64,000 nt of DNA from Burkholderiales bacterium PBB3 (lineage in GTDB: Bacteria; Pseudomonadota; Gammaproteobacteria; Burkholderiales; Burkholderiaceae_C). Shown here piece by piece: positions 8,022-18,003 of this stretch. Position numbers and translations under genes: made by a program. The first letter of the stretch is position 1; each line of letters starts with the position of its first letter. The notes beneath the pieces were generated by a model. That model made no database searches, was not told where the DNA came from, and saw nothing but the letters and a program-made list of their open reading frames with translations. The stretch is taken from contig NKIK01000005.1 in NCBI GenBank assembly GCA_002256115.1, positions 85,613 to 149,612 on the forward strand, written 5' to 3'.

Positions 8022-9953
8022 CACTGGGCGCTCTGAGGCCATGGTCAAGCGCCGCAGCAAGCTGCGCAATTTGGCTGGGCGAACCGGTTTGTGCAGCAGC
8101 GGCAGGTTGGCGTCCTTGGCGGCCTGCATCAGGGCGCTGTCGGTATCACCGCTCATGAGCCCGGCCGGCACATCGCGCCCAGCATAGGCCCTCAAACGCT
8201 CAATAGCCAAGAGGCCGTTGTCGCCACTTGAGAGGCGATAGTCGCTGAGAATGACGTCCCAGTCGCCGTGCCGTTCATGCGCGGCCATCGCCGCGAGGGC
8301 GGTATGGCCGGCATACACCGTGCAACCCCACGACTCTAGTAGCTCGACAACGGCAGTGCGTGCAAAGGCGTCGTCTTCAATCAGCAGCACCCGTGTCCCT
8401 TGCAGGCTGACGATGGCTGGGGCTTCATGCCCCACCGCCTCGGCGGCAAGTCCCGCCGATTCAGCCCGTGGCAAGCTGATGGAGAAACGGCTGCCACGGC
8501 CTGGTGCCGATTTCACGCTCAACTGGTGGCCCAGCAAAGTCGCACTGCGTTGCACGATATTGAGCCCCAAACCCAGCCCGTAGGCCCGGTCTCTGCCGGA
8601 GTTTCCAACCTGGTAAAACTCCCTAAAAATATCGGTCTGGTGCTCAAGCGAAATGCCAACTCCGCTGTCCCACACCTCCAGCCTGGCAATTTGGCCGTCC
8701 GCACTCAAACGGCATGCCACCAAGACACTGCCCAGATCGGTGTAACGCAGCGCGTTGTGCACCAAATTCATCACCATGCGGTGCAAAAGAACAGCATCGG
8801 TCATCACCCAGACCTCTGTTGGGCGGACCTTGAGCCGGAGGCCTTTTTCGGCAGCAAAGGGCTCTAGCGCCTTGGCCACCAGCTCCAATACCGCCCCTAC
8901 GGCCACGGGGCGCAGATTCACCACCACCGCCCCCGCGTCCAGGCGAGATACATCGAGCAAATCATCGAGCAAGTCCTGCATAGCACGCACCGACTCATCC
9001 ACGCGGGCCACCAGTTGCTTGACTGGCCCCTCTAGGGGCAATTGGCTCAGCCGGGCTACAAACATACCGAGGGCATGCGTGGGCTGGCGCAAGTCGTGGC
9101 TGGCCGCGGCCAAAAAGCGCGTTTTGGCACGGGTGGCATCCTCCGCTTCGTTCTTTTTGTCGCGCAGTTCCGCCGTGACATTGGCCACCCGCTGCTCCAA
9201 CTCATCGCGCCCCCAAGCCAACTGGGTCGCCATCTGATTCAAACTCACCTGCAAGTCGTACAGCGGGTCACCGGGTGTTTCCCGGATCCGGGCCATCAGA
9301 TCGCCACTGCCCACTTGGCTGATCATGCGCGAGACGCGCAAAATGGGCTGGACGACGCCTTCACCCAATTGAATGGCCAAAAACCCGGCCATCAACAAGC
9401 CCAGCAGGCCCACACCCAGCGCCAATTGCAGCATCTCTTGCTGGCGTTTGTGCAGCCCGTCGCGCGACAACTGCAACACCGCATGTCCCAATGGGACTGG
9501 CTCCGCACTGCCCTCTTCAAATGACTGCCCAAAGCCCTCATCCAGCGGCACCTTTTGAAAGCTCACGTTCTGGATCAGGGTCTCCAACTCCAGATCCGAT
9601 TTCTTGGCACTGGCTGCCGCAGCCAGCAAGGCATCTGCCAGTACCTGATGCGGCGCAGCCCCGGCGGACACCAGCAGCACCCCCCGTGCATCAAACACCG
9701 AGACCGAGCGCACATCCGCCTCGCGCTTGATGCCATTCACCACCAATTGCAGGCTGGCCAGATTTCCCGAGAACAGCCCGTACTCACTCGACACCGCCAA
9801 TTGACTCAATAGCAACTTGCCGCGCTGTTGATGCGTTTGGTCCAGTTCACCCAAACGATTGGCCCAAAAAACGCCCACCAGAACCAGCACGATTAAAACG
9901 ATGGGCAGCAAGGTTGCCACCAACATGCGGGACCGAATGGTGGTGAGCATCAT
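8007..9953 (-). CDS. Hybrid sensor histidine kinase with C-terminal receiver
   Basis: A 648-residue membrane sensor kinase. An N-terminal TM (LLPIVLIVLVLVGVFWA), a roughly 150-residue periplasmic domain, a second TM near residue 185, HAMP, a HisKA H-box (AASHDLRQPTHALG), a HATPase with N-box MNLVHNALRYT and GLGLGLNIVQ, and a C-terminal receiver (VLLIEDDAFART..VILSDYRLSS). Its start codon overlaps the stop of the upstream binding-protein gene as ATGA, suggesting translational coupling. ATG at 9950 is an alternative start. Together with the NarL-type regulator it should form a phosphorelay. Stimulus unknown, possibly presented by the binding protein. Confidence 0.94.
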   Translation of the reverse strand: MMLTTIRSRMLVATLLPIVLIVLVLVGVFWANRLGELDQTHQQRGKLLLSQLAVSSEYGLFSGNLASLQLVVNGIKREADVRSVSVFDARGVLLVSAGAAPHQVLADALLAAAASAKKSDLELETLIQNVSFQKVPLDEGFGQSFEEGSAEPVPLGHAVLQLSRDGLHKRQQEMLQLALGVGLLGLLMAGFLAIQLGEGVVQPILRVSRMISQVGSGDLMARIRETPGDPLYDLQVSLNQMATQLAWGRDELEQRVANVTAELRDKKNEAEDATRAKTRFLAAASHDLRQPTHALGMFVARLSQLPLEGPVKQLVARVDESVRAMQDLLDDLLDVSRLDAGAVVVNLRPVAVGAVLELVAKALEPFAAEKGLRLKVRPTEVWVMTDAVLLHRMVMNLVHNALRYTDLGSVLVACRLSADGQIARLEVWDSGVGISLEHQTDIFREFYQVGNSGRDRAYGLGLGLNIVQRSATLLGHQLSVKSAPGRGSRFSISLPRAESAGLAAEAVGHEAPAIVSLQGTRVLLIEDDAFARTAVVELLESWGCTVYAGHTALAAMAAHERHGDWDVILSDYRLSSGDNGLLAIERLRAYAGRDVPAGLMSGDTDSALMQAAKDANLPLLHKPVRPAKLRSLLRRLTMASERPVSESA

Positions 9954-10885
9954 GGCCGCCTCGCAGTGGCCTGCAGTCGCTCGGTGAGGGTTTTGGCATC
10001 GATCTTCAGCCCCAAAGAGCGCGCCACATGTTCGTTGACACTGATCTCAAATTCAATCGGGTATTGCGGCGCGGGTAGCGCCGCGCCCTGAAGGACCTGG
10101 CGCGCCATACCTGCAGCCTGCATGGCAATTTGCTGGGGCGTTGCATAAATAGCAAGCAGGGCACCCGCTTTGACATAGGCCGGAGAAAAAGCCAGCATGG
10201 GAATACCAGCGCGGTAGGTCGTCAACAAAATGTTGGCAATGGTTGAGCTACTGTAGACCACAGGGTCCGCCACGGCCAACAACACGTCAGCCTCTTCCAA
10301 CACCGCTTTCAGGCCGCCAAACAAGGCCCCAGAATCTGCCACCAAACTACTTTCCAGAGCCAAGCCCCGCGCTTGCAATGCCTGGGCCAAGCTGCTTTGT
10401 GAGGCTACCGAGTCTGGCCCCCACAGCACGCCCACGCGCTTGGCATCAGGCAAAGCCAAACGCAATAGCTCCACGCGGCGATTGAACGCTTGGTCTAAAT
10501 AGACCGCAGAGACACTGCCTGCGGGGCGTCGACTGTGCTCGCGGACCAAGCGCTCGAAACCGCTTTTGGGCAACAAAGCCGCCACAACCGGTGTGCGGGA
10601 TTCCAACGCCAGCACCCGCCGCAGGGCCTCAGAGCCCACTGTCACAAACACTTTGACCTGGAGCGCTGCAGAGTCACCCGCAGGTAACTCTGCAGCCGTG
10701 AGTTGAACGATTTCACCAGGTGCCAGCCCCGTGCGCTCCAGGTCTGCAGCCACCGCCTTGGCGATATCCAGATAGCCAGCGGAGCGCTCACTCAAAACCA
10801 GAGCAACGCTCGCGCCGTACGCACTGCCCCAGCTCGCAAGCCAGAGCGCAAGTATCAGAAGTCTGGAGAACGAAAAGTACTGCAA
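9950..10885 (-). CDS. Periplasmic ABC_sub_bind-type protein (PF04392), probable sensor accessory
   Basis: A 311-residue protein with a signal peptide (MQYFSFSRLLILALWLASWG then SAYGA). The fold is that of the ABC_sub_bind/TrpX-like family: VFVTVGSEALRRVLA, PVVAALLPKSGFERL, AVYLDQAFNRRVELL, GVLWGPDS. No ABC permease or ATPase gene is near. The gene sits 9 bp after a TonB-dependent receptor and overlaps a sensor kinase, so a role in ligand sensing rather than import is likely (inference). Confidence 0.85.
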   Translation of the reverse strand: MQYFSFSRLLILALWLASWGSAYGASVALVLSERSAGYLDIAKAVAADLERTGLAPGEIVQLTAAELPAGDSAALQVKVFVTVGSEALRRVLALESRTPVVAALLPKSGFERLVREHSRRPAGSVSAVYLDQAFNRRVELLRLALPDAKRVGVLWGPDSVASQSSLAQALQARGLALESSLVADSGALFGGLKAVLEEADVLLAVADPVVYSSSTIANILLTTYRAGIPMLAFSPAYVKAGALLAIYATPQQIAMQAAGMARQVLQGAALPAPQYPIEFEISVNEHVARSLGLKIDAKTLTERLQATARRP

Positions 10886-10894
10886 GCGGCGACC

Positions 10895-12874
10895 TTAAAA
10901 ACCCAGGCGCAACCCAATATTGGCGCGTTGATCAAAGTAAAACTTGCGATCGCCATCACGCGAGGAAGGCCCCAGGTTTTGCACTGTGACTGCTAATTCC
11001 GCCCGCGTGCCTGCCCAGCGGAAGCTGCGCGCCAAACGCACATCCGTGCGCTCCAGCACGTAGCGGTCACCATCATCCGACGACATCAGGGCAATGCTGT
11101 CGCTGAGGTTGTAGCCCAGTGAAAGATCCCAGCCCGGCGCAATCGTGTGCACCACCGACAACGAAGCCGCGCGGGGCGCAACCCCGCCCTCCGTGCGGTA
11201 GGTGCGAATCGGGTCTATGGAGTTACTCACATCAATTTGCGTCCAGGTTTGGGACCACATCACCCGCGTCGCGGCAAAGGGTTGAAAGCCCACTTGGTAC
11301 TCCAAGCCACGGATGGTGGACGCTTCCGTGTTGCGATAAATTTCTGGCAAATCTGGCGGGTCAGAACGGTTGTTTGCAACCCCGTTGCTGATCTCCTCAT
11401 GAAAAGCACGCACATCGGCGGTGAATGCCATGTAGGGCAGCTTGGCGTAGTAGCCCAGTTCGCGCACCAAAACCCGCTCAGCGCCTAGTTTTCCATCGTT
11501 CACCACCCATACCAGGGGGTGCTTGCCATTGATGTCGTAATACTTGCGATCCGCGTATTTTTCATACGCACTCGGTGGCCTGCCCGCCACCGACACACCG
11601 GCACGCAGGGTCTGCCCTTCCGCAACATGCCAATTGACCATGACACGCGGCGACAGGGAATCACTACCGTCTGAAATACGTTCGGCCATCGCGCCCGCAT
11701 TCAAAATCCAGTCGGGTGCAAAGCGCCATTCCAGATTGCCAAACAGGCGAAAGAAGCTGGTGACCACCCCGCCGGCGGTATCGAAACTGGAACGCGATGT
11801 CAGGGCTTCATTGCGCAACTCTGCGCCCACCACATAGCGCGTGGTGGCGCTGCTGCGGGCGGTGTATTGCAAAGACAGCGCATCGTTCTTCTCCTGGCCA
11901 CTGAAGTCGATAGCGATGTTGGCATAGGGGAAGCCAAACAACTCGTCATAGGCCGTCGTCTGCAGGGGAAAGGCATCACGAAACGTATGTTCGGTGCGCG
12001 AGACGCTAACCGCCAAATCACGATCCTCATCCAGCGTCTTGTGCCAATCGAGCTGCACAAACTGCGATCCCAAGAATCGCTCACGGGCATTGTTGCCCGC
12101 ATCGCCCGGTGTTCCCCGCCCGGCATTGATTTCAAGCCAGCCCACGCGCGCGGCCAACTCACTGCTGCCATCCAATTCAAAGCGAGATGAGGCGTTGAAT
12201 CGGGACACCTGGTTCTTTCCAAAGGCATTGCGCAGACCGTCATCGCCGCGCACATCGGCGCTCAAACGGAAAGAAGTCGCATTGCTGCCCCAACCCAAGC
12301 GCAGGCCCGCATCGCGGACCTTGTTTTCGCCCACGCTCAAGGTCGCGGCAGCGCCCATGGTTTCGCGCACATCCCTGGACACAATATTCACTACACCCAA
12401 AAAAGCCCTTGCGCCATAGGCTGCTGAATTTGAACCCCGCAGCACCTCTATGCGCTCTATGTCCTCCAGTGCCAGGGTTTGCCACCCCAGCCCAGCGGAG
12501 CCCTGCAGGTGACCGGCATAGACCGAACGTCCATCGACCAGCACCTGGATGCGATTGGCCCACTCATCGCTGCGCCCATGGTAGGTGGCCATGGGGGCCT
12601 CGGTCTCAAAAGACGTGGTGGTTTGAAAACCCGGCACCAGGCGCAGCAGATCAGCCACATCGCGCGCGCCGGATTGGCGGATGAATTGCCGATCCAGAAT
12701 GGTGACTGCGCCCGGTGTTTCGTCCAGGCGCTGTGCCAGCCGCGACACCGACAACACAATCGGCATCTCGCCCAAAAAATCTTTCTCGGTCGTGCCCGAC
12801 GTGTCCACCCCCACCTGCGCGGAAGCTGCAGACACGATGGAGCAAAGAAAAGGAATCCATACTGCGTGTTTCAT
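10895..12874 (-). CDS. TonB-dependent outer-membrane receptor
   Basis: A 659-residue protein with a signal peptide (MKHAVWIPFLCSIVSAASA), a plug domain (TPGAVTILDRQFIRQSGARD, IQVLVDGRSVY, IERIEVLRGSNSAAYGARAF, GVVNIVSRD) and a beta barrel ending in aromatic Phe (IGLRLGF). ATG at 12874 is preferred over an upstream TTG because GGAG precedes it. It is the first gene of the receptor/binding-protein/kinase operon. A colicin-I/vitamin-B12-receptor-like substrate class is plausible, but the ligand is unknown. Confidence 0.92.
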   Translation of the reverse strand: MKHAVWIPFLCSIVSAASAQVGVDTSGTTEKDFLGEMPIVLSVSRLAQRLDETPGAVTILDRQFIRQSGARDVADLLRLVPGFQTTTSFETEAPMATYHGRSDEWANRIQVLVDGRSVYAGHLQGSAGLGWQTLALEDIERIEVLRGSNSAAYGARAFLGVVNIVSRDVRETMGAAATLSVGENKVRDAGLRLGWGSNATSFRLSADVRGDDGLRNAFGKNQVSRFNASSRFELDGSSELAARVGWLEINAGRGTPGDAGNNARERFLGSQFVQLDWHKTLDEDRDLAVSVSRTEHTFRDAFPLQTTAYDELFGFPYANIAIDFSGQEKNDALSLQYTARSSATTRYVVGAELRNEALTSRSSFDTAGGVVTSFFRLFGNLEWRFAPDWILNAGAMAERISDGSDSLSPRVMVNWHVAEGQTLRAGVSVAGRPPSAYEKYADRKYYDINGKHPLVWVVNDGKLGAERVLVRELGYYAKLPYMAFTADVRAFHEEISNGVANNRSDPPDLPEIYRNTEASTIRGLEYQVGFQPFAATRVMWSQTWTQIDVSNSIDPIRTYRTEGGVAPRAASLSVVHTIAPGWDLSLGYNLSDSIALMSSDDGDRYVLERTDVRLARSFRWAGTRAELAVTVQNLGPSSRDGDRKFYFDQRANIGLRLGF

Positions 12875-12972
12875 GGGCAAAGCTCCAACCCTCAGGTTTT
12901 GATTTTTATAACCACGCCTGATTTTGCATCGGTATTGCCTGCAAATTTGTGCCGGTCAGTGGACAATGCCGA

Positions 12973-14133
12973 ATGGCTTCCATTATTCCCATCCGAGTTG
13001 TTCCCGCGCAGGGTATGCGCGCACCGCACGACGACGCCCCAGCGCACCCCGGCTTGCCCGAAAGTTACACACCACCTAACGGCCTGCTACTGGACGCGCG
13101 GCACCGGCCTTTGCGCGATTTGCGCATCAGCGTGACCGACCGCTGCAACTTCCGCTGCAGCTACTGCATGCCCAAAGGCGTATTTGGCAAAGACTACCCC
13201 TACTTGCCGCATGCCTCCATCCTGAGCTTTGAAGAGATCACGCGCGTGGCCACACAGTTTGTGCGCCATGGTGTGCAAAAAATCCGGCTCACGGGCGGCG
13301 AACCCCTGCTGCGCAAAAATATCGAGTTGCTGATAGCGCAATTGGCTGCGCTGCGCACGCCAGATGGAAAAGCGGTTGATCTGACGCTGACAACCAACGG
13401 GTCTTTATTGGCGCGAAAAGCCCGCAGCCTGAAAGATGCCGGCTTACAACGCGTCACCATCAGCCTGGATGGCTTGGACGACACGGTTTTTCGGGCCATG
13501 AACGACGTGGATTTTCCGGTGGCAGATGTGCTCCACGGCATTGAAGCTGCACAGGCCGCCGGTCTCAGTTCCATCAAGGTCAATATGGTGGTCAAGCGCG
13601 GCACCAATGACCAGGAAATCATCCCCATGGCACGCTACTTCAGGGGCACTGGCATCACCCTGCGCTTCATTGAGTACATGGATGTGGGGGCCACCAACGG
13701 CTGGCGCATGGATGAAGTCCTTCCATCCTCCGAACTGCTGCAACGTCTGCAATCCGAGTTCACGCTGCTGCCCCTGGCCTCCAATACCCGCGGTGAGACC
13801 GCCCAGCGCTGGGGCTATGCCAACGCCTCAGGCCAACACGATGCCGCCCTGGGCGAAATTGGATTGATCAGCAGCGTGAGCCATGCCTTTTGCGGCGAGT
13901 GCAACCGCGCGCGTTTGTCTACCGAAGGCCAGCTGTTCACCTGCCTGTTTGCCAGCAGCGGCCATGATTTACGCCAGCTGGTGCGCGGCAACCCAGACGA
14001 TACGGCTTTGGCCGCAACCATTGGGCGTATCTGGAACCAGCGCCAAGATCGCTACTCCGAATTGCGGGCGGCCTTGCCCGCCGATACCGGCAGCGGCCAG
14101 CGTCGCATTGAAATGAGCTACATCGGCGGCTAA
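12973..14133 (+). CDS. moaA: GTP 3',8-cyclase (molybdopterin biosynthesis)
   Basis: Radical-SAM enzyme for the first step of molybdenum-cofactor synthesis. The N-terminal 4Fe-4S motif is CNFRCSYC, with LTGGEPLLR and TTNGSLL following. The C-terminal cluster cysteines are in [11 protein letters not shown] and LFTCLF. The protein ends in the required Gly-Gly. ATG at 12973 gives a protein of about 386 residues; a GTG 24 bp upstream is possible. No clear Shine-Dalgarno is seen. No other moa/moe gene is in the window. Confidence 0.95.
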   Translation: MASIIPIRVVPAQGMRAPHDDAPAHPGLPESYTPPNGLLLDARHRPLRDLRISVTDRCNFRCSYCMPKGVFGKDYPYLPHASILSFEEITRVATQFVRHGVQKIRLTGGEPLLRKNIELLIAQLAALRTPDGKAVDLTLTTNGSLLARKARSLKDAGLQRVTISLDGLDDTVFRAMNDVDFPVADVLHGIEAAQAAGLSSIKVNMVVKRGTNDQEIIPMARYFRGTGITLRFIEYMDVGATNGWRMDEVLPSSELLQRLQSEFTLLPLASNTRGETAQRWGYANASGQHDAALGEIGLISSVSHAFCGECNRARLSTEGQLFTCLFASSGHDLRQLVRGNPDDTALAATIGRIWNQRQDRYSELRAALPADTGSGQRRIEMSYIGG

Positions 14134-14146
14134 AGGACTGAGCGAC

Positions 14147-14623
14147 TCAGCCGCCACGCAGGGCTTTTTCAACGCCCTGGTTGGCCAATGCATCGGCCCG
14201 CTCATTCCCAGGGTCACCGGCGTGCCCTTTGACCCAGCGCCAATCAATGGTGTGCACTTTGGCGGATACCAACTGGTCCAGTTGTTGCCACAGGTCCACG
14301 TTTTTCACGGGCTGTTTGGCGGCCGTTTTCCAGCCCTTGGCTTTCCAGCCGGGTAGCCATTCCGTAATGCCCTTGAGCACATACTGGCTGTCCAAATGCA
14401 GGGTCACCGTGCACGGGCGCTTCAGGGCCTGAAGTGCCTGGATCACGGCCATCATCTCCATGCGGTTGTTGGTGGTGACCAACTCTCCGCCGCACAGCTC
14501 TTTTTCAGAACCGTCTGCCGAGCGCAGCAACACGCCCCAACCGCCGGGGCCGGGGTTGCCTTTGCAGGCACCGTCTGTGTAAATAACAACTTTGTTAACA
14601 ACTGGATTGACGACTTGATTCAA
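14147..14623 (-). CDS. rnhA: Ribonuclease HI
   Basis: Removes RNA from RNA-DNA hybrids. Active-site residues are all visible: Asp in [16 protein letters not shown], Glu in NNRMEMMA, Asp in LDSQYVLKG, Asp in [11 protein letters not shown] at 14623 ([18 protein letters not shown]) is chosen since AGGGG lies 7 bases upstream. A GTG at 14647 would give 8 more residues and overlap the upstream methyltransferase gene. Gene order with that gene and gloB resembles the E. coli gloB-yafS-rnhA region. Confidence 0.93.
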   Translation of the reverse strand: MNQVVNPVVNKVVIYTDGACKGNPGPGGWGVLLRSADGSEKELCGGELVTTNNRMEMMAVIQALQALKRPCTVTLHLDSQYVLKGITEWLPGWKAKGWKTAAKQPVKNVDLWQQLDQLVSAKVHTIDWRWVKGHAGDPGNERADALANQGVEKALRGG

Positions 14624-14633
14624 GATACTGCCC

Positions 14634-15428
14634 CTACGGGGTCTCACGGTTGAAGGATTCAGAATGCTTTTCGACCCGGTTGGCCACGGACACCGGGCTG
14701 CGGGTTGGCACGGGTACGGCTTTCCAGGGAGGGCCCAGCAAACGCATGCCCCGCACCCGCTTTACCGCCACCAAGAAGTAGGCCGAACCAAAAACGGGCC
14801 ACCAGCGCGCGCCCAGGCGGTCCATCCAGGCCCAGCGCTGCAGCCAGCCCGCGTGGCTGACGCTGGGCCGGTAGCAACCAAAGCGGACCACCTCCACCTC
14901 AAAGCCCAACAAATTCAGCCAGTCGCGCAGGCGCCGGATGCCAATAAACTCGCCCGCCGCAGGCAAATACAAACTGCCCCAGCCCAAGCGGCGCAGCAGA
15001 TGCCCACGCCACTGCCGCAGGCCCCACAAACTCCAGGGGTTGAAGCCACACACCACCACACGCCCTTCGGCAACCAGCGTGCGCTCTACTTCGCGCAGCG
15101 TGGCATGCGGGTCATCGCTCAGTTCCAGCGTATGGGGCAAAAGCACCAAATCCAGGCTCTGTGCCGGAAACGGCAGAGCCGCAAAATGCGTACAAAAATC
15201 GGGTGTCTGATCGGTGGCCTCACCGGGCTTGCGCCACTGCTCCGTGGCCAGCCAACGGTGTGGCATGCGGTTGTTCTGCAGCCCCGCCAGCTCGAGGATG
15301 CCCAGTTGCAAGGCGTGGTAGCCAAACATATCGGCCACTGCGGCGTCCACGTGCTCGCGTTCCCAGGCCAGCACGTATTGACCCGGCGGTGTTTGCAGCC
15401 AAGCCTGTAAATCAACAAGGGAATTCAT
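14634..15428 (-). CDS. Class I SAM-dependent methyltransferase, YafS-like
   Basis: A 264-residue protein. The region [20 protein letters not shown] with [20 protein letters not shown] matches the post-motif II/III part of Methyltransf_11 proteins, while the N-terminal glycine motif is weak ([18 protein letters not shown]). ATG at 15428 starts [16 protein letters not shown]. It sits 10 bp ahead of rnhA and is divergent from gloB, the same neighbourhood as E. coli yafS. Substrate unknown. Confidence 0.85.
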   Translation of the reverse strand: MNSLVDLQAWLQTPPGQYVLAWEREHVDAAVADMFGYHALQLGILELAGLQNNRMPHRWLATEQWRKPGEATDQTPDFCTHFAALPFPAQSLDLVLLPHTLELSDDPHATLREVERTLVAEGRVVVCGFNPWSLWGLRQWRGHLLRRLGWGSLYLPAAGEFIGIRRLRDWLNLLGFEVEVVRFGCYRPSVSHAGWLQRWAWMDRLGARWWPVFGSAYFLVAVKRVRGMRLLGPPWKAVPVPTRSPVSVANRVEKHSESFNRETP

Positions 15429-15559
15429 GCGCGACACGGAACAAGTGCAATGCAAACGGGATCACACACTGGCTGGTTTTTCATTGCCGCAAAGGATACC
15501 GCTGATCTCAGCCCCTGCGCAGTACACCCTACTTTCGCCGGGAAATTATGGGTGTTTTC

Positions 15560-15617
15560 GGGGTTCTAGCCCATGGATAGTGCGGGAGCAGCTCCTTTTT
15601 TTGTAGCAAACCTATAA
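15560..15617. repeat. 57-bp interspersed repeat, copy 4 (upstream of gloB)
   Basis: Inverted relative to most copies: CCATGGATAGTGCGGGAGCAGCTCC followed by a T run and GTAGCAAA. The plus-strand frame MDSAGAAPFFVA is open. It lies in the gloB/methyltransferase intergenic region, within 40 bp of the gloB start, so it should be in or next to the gloB leader. Confidence 0.88.
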
Positions 15618-15628
15618 TTTGCCCGCCC

Positions 15629-16399
15629 ATGAAGTTAATACCCCTACCAGCCTTTGATGACAATTACATCTGGATGCTCCAGAGTGGCACGCAGGCCTTG
15701 GTGGTGGACCCCGGAGACGCAGCGCCGGTATTGCAGGCCCTGGCTTCCGCCAAGCTGACTCTCTGCGGCATTTTGATTACGCACCACCACCCGGACCATA
15801 CCGGCGGTGTGGACGCCTTGCGTCAAGCCACAGGTGCCGCTGTATTCGGCCCGGCCCGCGAAAACATGCCCGAGCCCCTGACCCGTTTGCGCGCGGGCGA
15901 TACGGTGCAGCAATTGGGCTTGGCGTTTAGCGTGCTGGACGTACCCGGCCACACGGCGGGGCATATTGCTTATTACTGCAACGACGTGGATGCTGAACCC
16001 CTTCTGTTTTGCGGCGACACGCTGTTCAGCGCGGGCTGTGGGCGGCTGTTTGAAGGGACACCGGCCCAAATGCAGCACTCCTTAGGGCAACTGGCCGCCC
16101 TGCCCGACAACACCCGCGTCTGCTGCACCCACGAATACACCCTATCCAACCTGCGGTTTGCCCGCATGGTAGACCCCAACAATGCGCGCTTGCAGGCCTA
16201 TGAAGTCGAGTGCCTGCAGCTGCGCCAAGCCGGTGTTCCGACCTTGCCCTCGCGCATCGGCCTGGAGCGCCAAATCAATCCTTTCCTACGGACCGATGTG
16301 GACGCCGTGATCGCTTCGATCCGCCACTTCGACGCCGAAGGCTACCAACAAGACGGTGCTTTTGCCACGCTCAGGCGCTGGAAAAACCAAGCCAAGTGA
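15629..16399 (+). CDS. gloB: Hydroxyacylglutathione hydrolase (glyoxalase II)
   Basis: Hydrolyses S-lactoylglutathione to lactate and glutathione. A 256-residue metallo-beta-lactamase fold with metal motif THHHPDHTGG, LDVPGHTAGH, LFCGDTLFSAGCGR and CCTHEYTLSN, and the C-terminal INPFLR region of the GloB family. The stop codon overlaps the GTG start of mltD (GTGA), so the two are probably cotranscribed. Confidence 0.95.
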   Translation: MKLIPLPAFDDNYIWMLQSGTQALVVDPGDAAPVLQALASAKLTLCGILITHHHPDHTGGVDALRQATGAAVFGPARENMPEPLTRLRAGDTVQQLGLAFSVLDVPGHTAGHIAYYCNDVDAEPLLFCGDTLFSAGCGRLFEGTPAQMQHSLGQLAALPDNTRVCCTHEYTLSNLRFARMVDPNNARLQAYEVECLQLRQAGVPTLPSRIGLERQINPFLRTDVDAVIASIRHFDAEGYQQDGAFATLRRWKNQAK

Positions 16400-17982
16400 A
16401 CCCCAACCCTGTGAAATCTATTTACTTTTGTCTCGTACTGGCTCTGGCCAGTGTGGCCAGCCTGACCGGCTGCGCAACGCCACCCGGTGGCAACCCCACT
16501 GCAAGCTCTGAGGCGGCCCGAGCTGAGGGGCAGTCCAAAGCACCGGCACCCAGCGCGACGGCACCCACCAAGCCCACCAAACCCTTTACCGGCGTATTGG
16601 ACCAGGGCTACGACGGCTCACTGTCGTCTATGGACCCGCAAACGGCCAGCGGCCAAACCGTGGCCTCATTGGCCCCGCCAGTCGACCTGTGGGACCGCAT
16701 GCGCCGGGGCTTTGCGATGCCGGACCTGCAAAGTGATTTGGTCAAAGACCGGGAGCAGTGGTACACCTCGCGCCCGGATTACATCTTTCGCATGACCGAG
16801 CGTTCCAAAAAGTACCTTTTCCACATCGTTGAAGAGCTGGAGCTGCGCAATATGCCCACCGAGTTGGCCTTGCTGCCCTTCATTGAAAGTGCCTTCAATC
16901 CGCAGGCCGTGTCCAGCGCCAAGGCTGCGGGCATGTGGCAATTCATGCCGGCCACCGGCAAGTACTTTGAACTCAAGCAAAACGCGTTTCGCGACGACCG
17001 CCGTGACGTGCTGGCCAGCACCCGCGCCGCACTCGACTATTTGCAAAAGTTGCATGGCATGTTTGGCGACTGGCATCTGGCTCTGGCGGCCTACAACTGG
17101 GGTGAAGGCAGCGTGGGCCGCGCCATTGCCAAAAACCAGCGCCTGGGTCAGCCCACCACCTACTCCAGCCTGAACATGCCCATGGAGACCCGCTTCTATG
17201 TGCCCAAGCTGCAAGCGGTCAAAAATATTGTGGCCCAGCCCGAGGCCTTCAACTCCAAGCTGCCGCTGATTGAAAACCACCCCTACTTTCAGTCCGTCAC
17301 CATAGAACGCGATATTGACGTCGCCCTGGCTGCCAAGCTGGCAGACGTGCCGCTGGATGATTTCAAGGCCCTGAACCCCTCTGTCAACCGCCCGGTGATC
17401 TTGGCGGCGGGCACCCCGCAAATTCTTTTGCCCTGGGACAACGCCGAGATTTTTCAGAACAATTTGCAGGCCTACACCGGCGGGCGCTTGGCCAGTTGGA
17501 CGGTGTGGATCGCCCCCACCACCATGCGCCCCGCCGATGCCGCCAAACGGGTGGGCATGACCGAGGCCGATCTGCGCAGCGTGAACGCCGTGCCAGCGCG
17601 GGGGGTGGTCATTCGGGCAGGCTCCACCCTGCTGGTGCCGCGCGCCGCGCACATCCAAGACGATGTGGCCGGCAAAGTGGCCGACAACGGGCAATTGTCT
17701 CTGGCACCCGAAGTGGTTTTGCGTCGTACCGTCATCAAAGCCGGCAAGGGCGATACCGTGGCCAGCGTGGCGCGCAGCCGCGGCATACCCCCAGCCCAGG
17801 TGGCGCAGTGGAACAAAGTGGCAAGCAACGCCAGCTTCAAACCCGGCCAGCCCATCGTCCTGTTCCTGCCACCCAGCGCACCCAAGAAAAGCACCGCATC
17901 CAAAACTGCCCCCGCAACGACAGCAGCCAGGGCCTCAAGCCAGCCCGTGCGTAAGGCCAACCCCAAGCCGACAAAGCGCTAA
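16396..17982 (+). CDS. mltD: Membrane-bound lytic murein transglycosylase D
   Basis: Cleaves peptidoglycan glycan strands from the outer-membrane inner face. 528 residues from GTG at 16396. Lipobox LTGC near residue 22, SLT domain with catalytic Glu in ALLPFIESAFNPQAVSSAKA then GMWQFMPATGKYF and LALAAYNWGEGSVGRAI, and a C-terminal LysM-like region (KAGKGDTVASVARSRGIPPA). A long open extension upstream inside gloB is rejected, since the lipoprotein signal begins at this GTG. The C-terminal tail is Ala/Thr/Lys-rich. Confidence 0.92.
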   Translation: MNPNPVKSIYFCLVLALASVASLTGCATPPGGNPTASSEAARAEGQSKAPAPSATAPTKPTKPFTGVLDQGYDGSLSSMDPQTASGQTVASLAPPVDLWDRMRRGFAMPDLQSDLVKDREQWYTSRPDYIFRMTERSKKYLFHIVEELELRNMPTELALLPFIESAFNPQAVSSAKAAGMWQFMPATGKYFELKQNAFRDDRRDVLASTRAALDYLQKLHGMFGDWHLALAAYNWGEGSVGRAIAKNQRLGQPTTYSSLNMPMETRFYVPKLQAVKNIVAQPEAFNSKLPLIENHPYFQSVTIERDIDVALAAKLADVPLDDFKALNPSVNRPVILAAGTPQILLPWDNAEIFQNNLQAYTGGRLASWTVWIAPTTMRPADAAKRVGMTEADLRSVNAVPARGVVIRAGSTLLVPRAAHIQDDVAGKVADNGQLSLAPEVVLRRTVIKAGKGDTVASVARSRGIPPAQVAQWNKVASNASFKPGQPIVLFLPPSAPKKSTASKTAPATTAARASSQPVRKANPKPTKR

Positions 17983-18003
17983 GAGTTCATGCAGACCGGG
18001 GCT

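Noticed and set aside
16210..16395. N-terminal extension of mltD inside gloB
   Set aside because: The lipoprotein signal begins at GTG 16396; the upstream frame is only gloB read out of frame.
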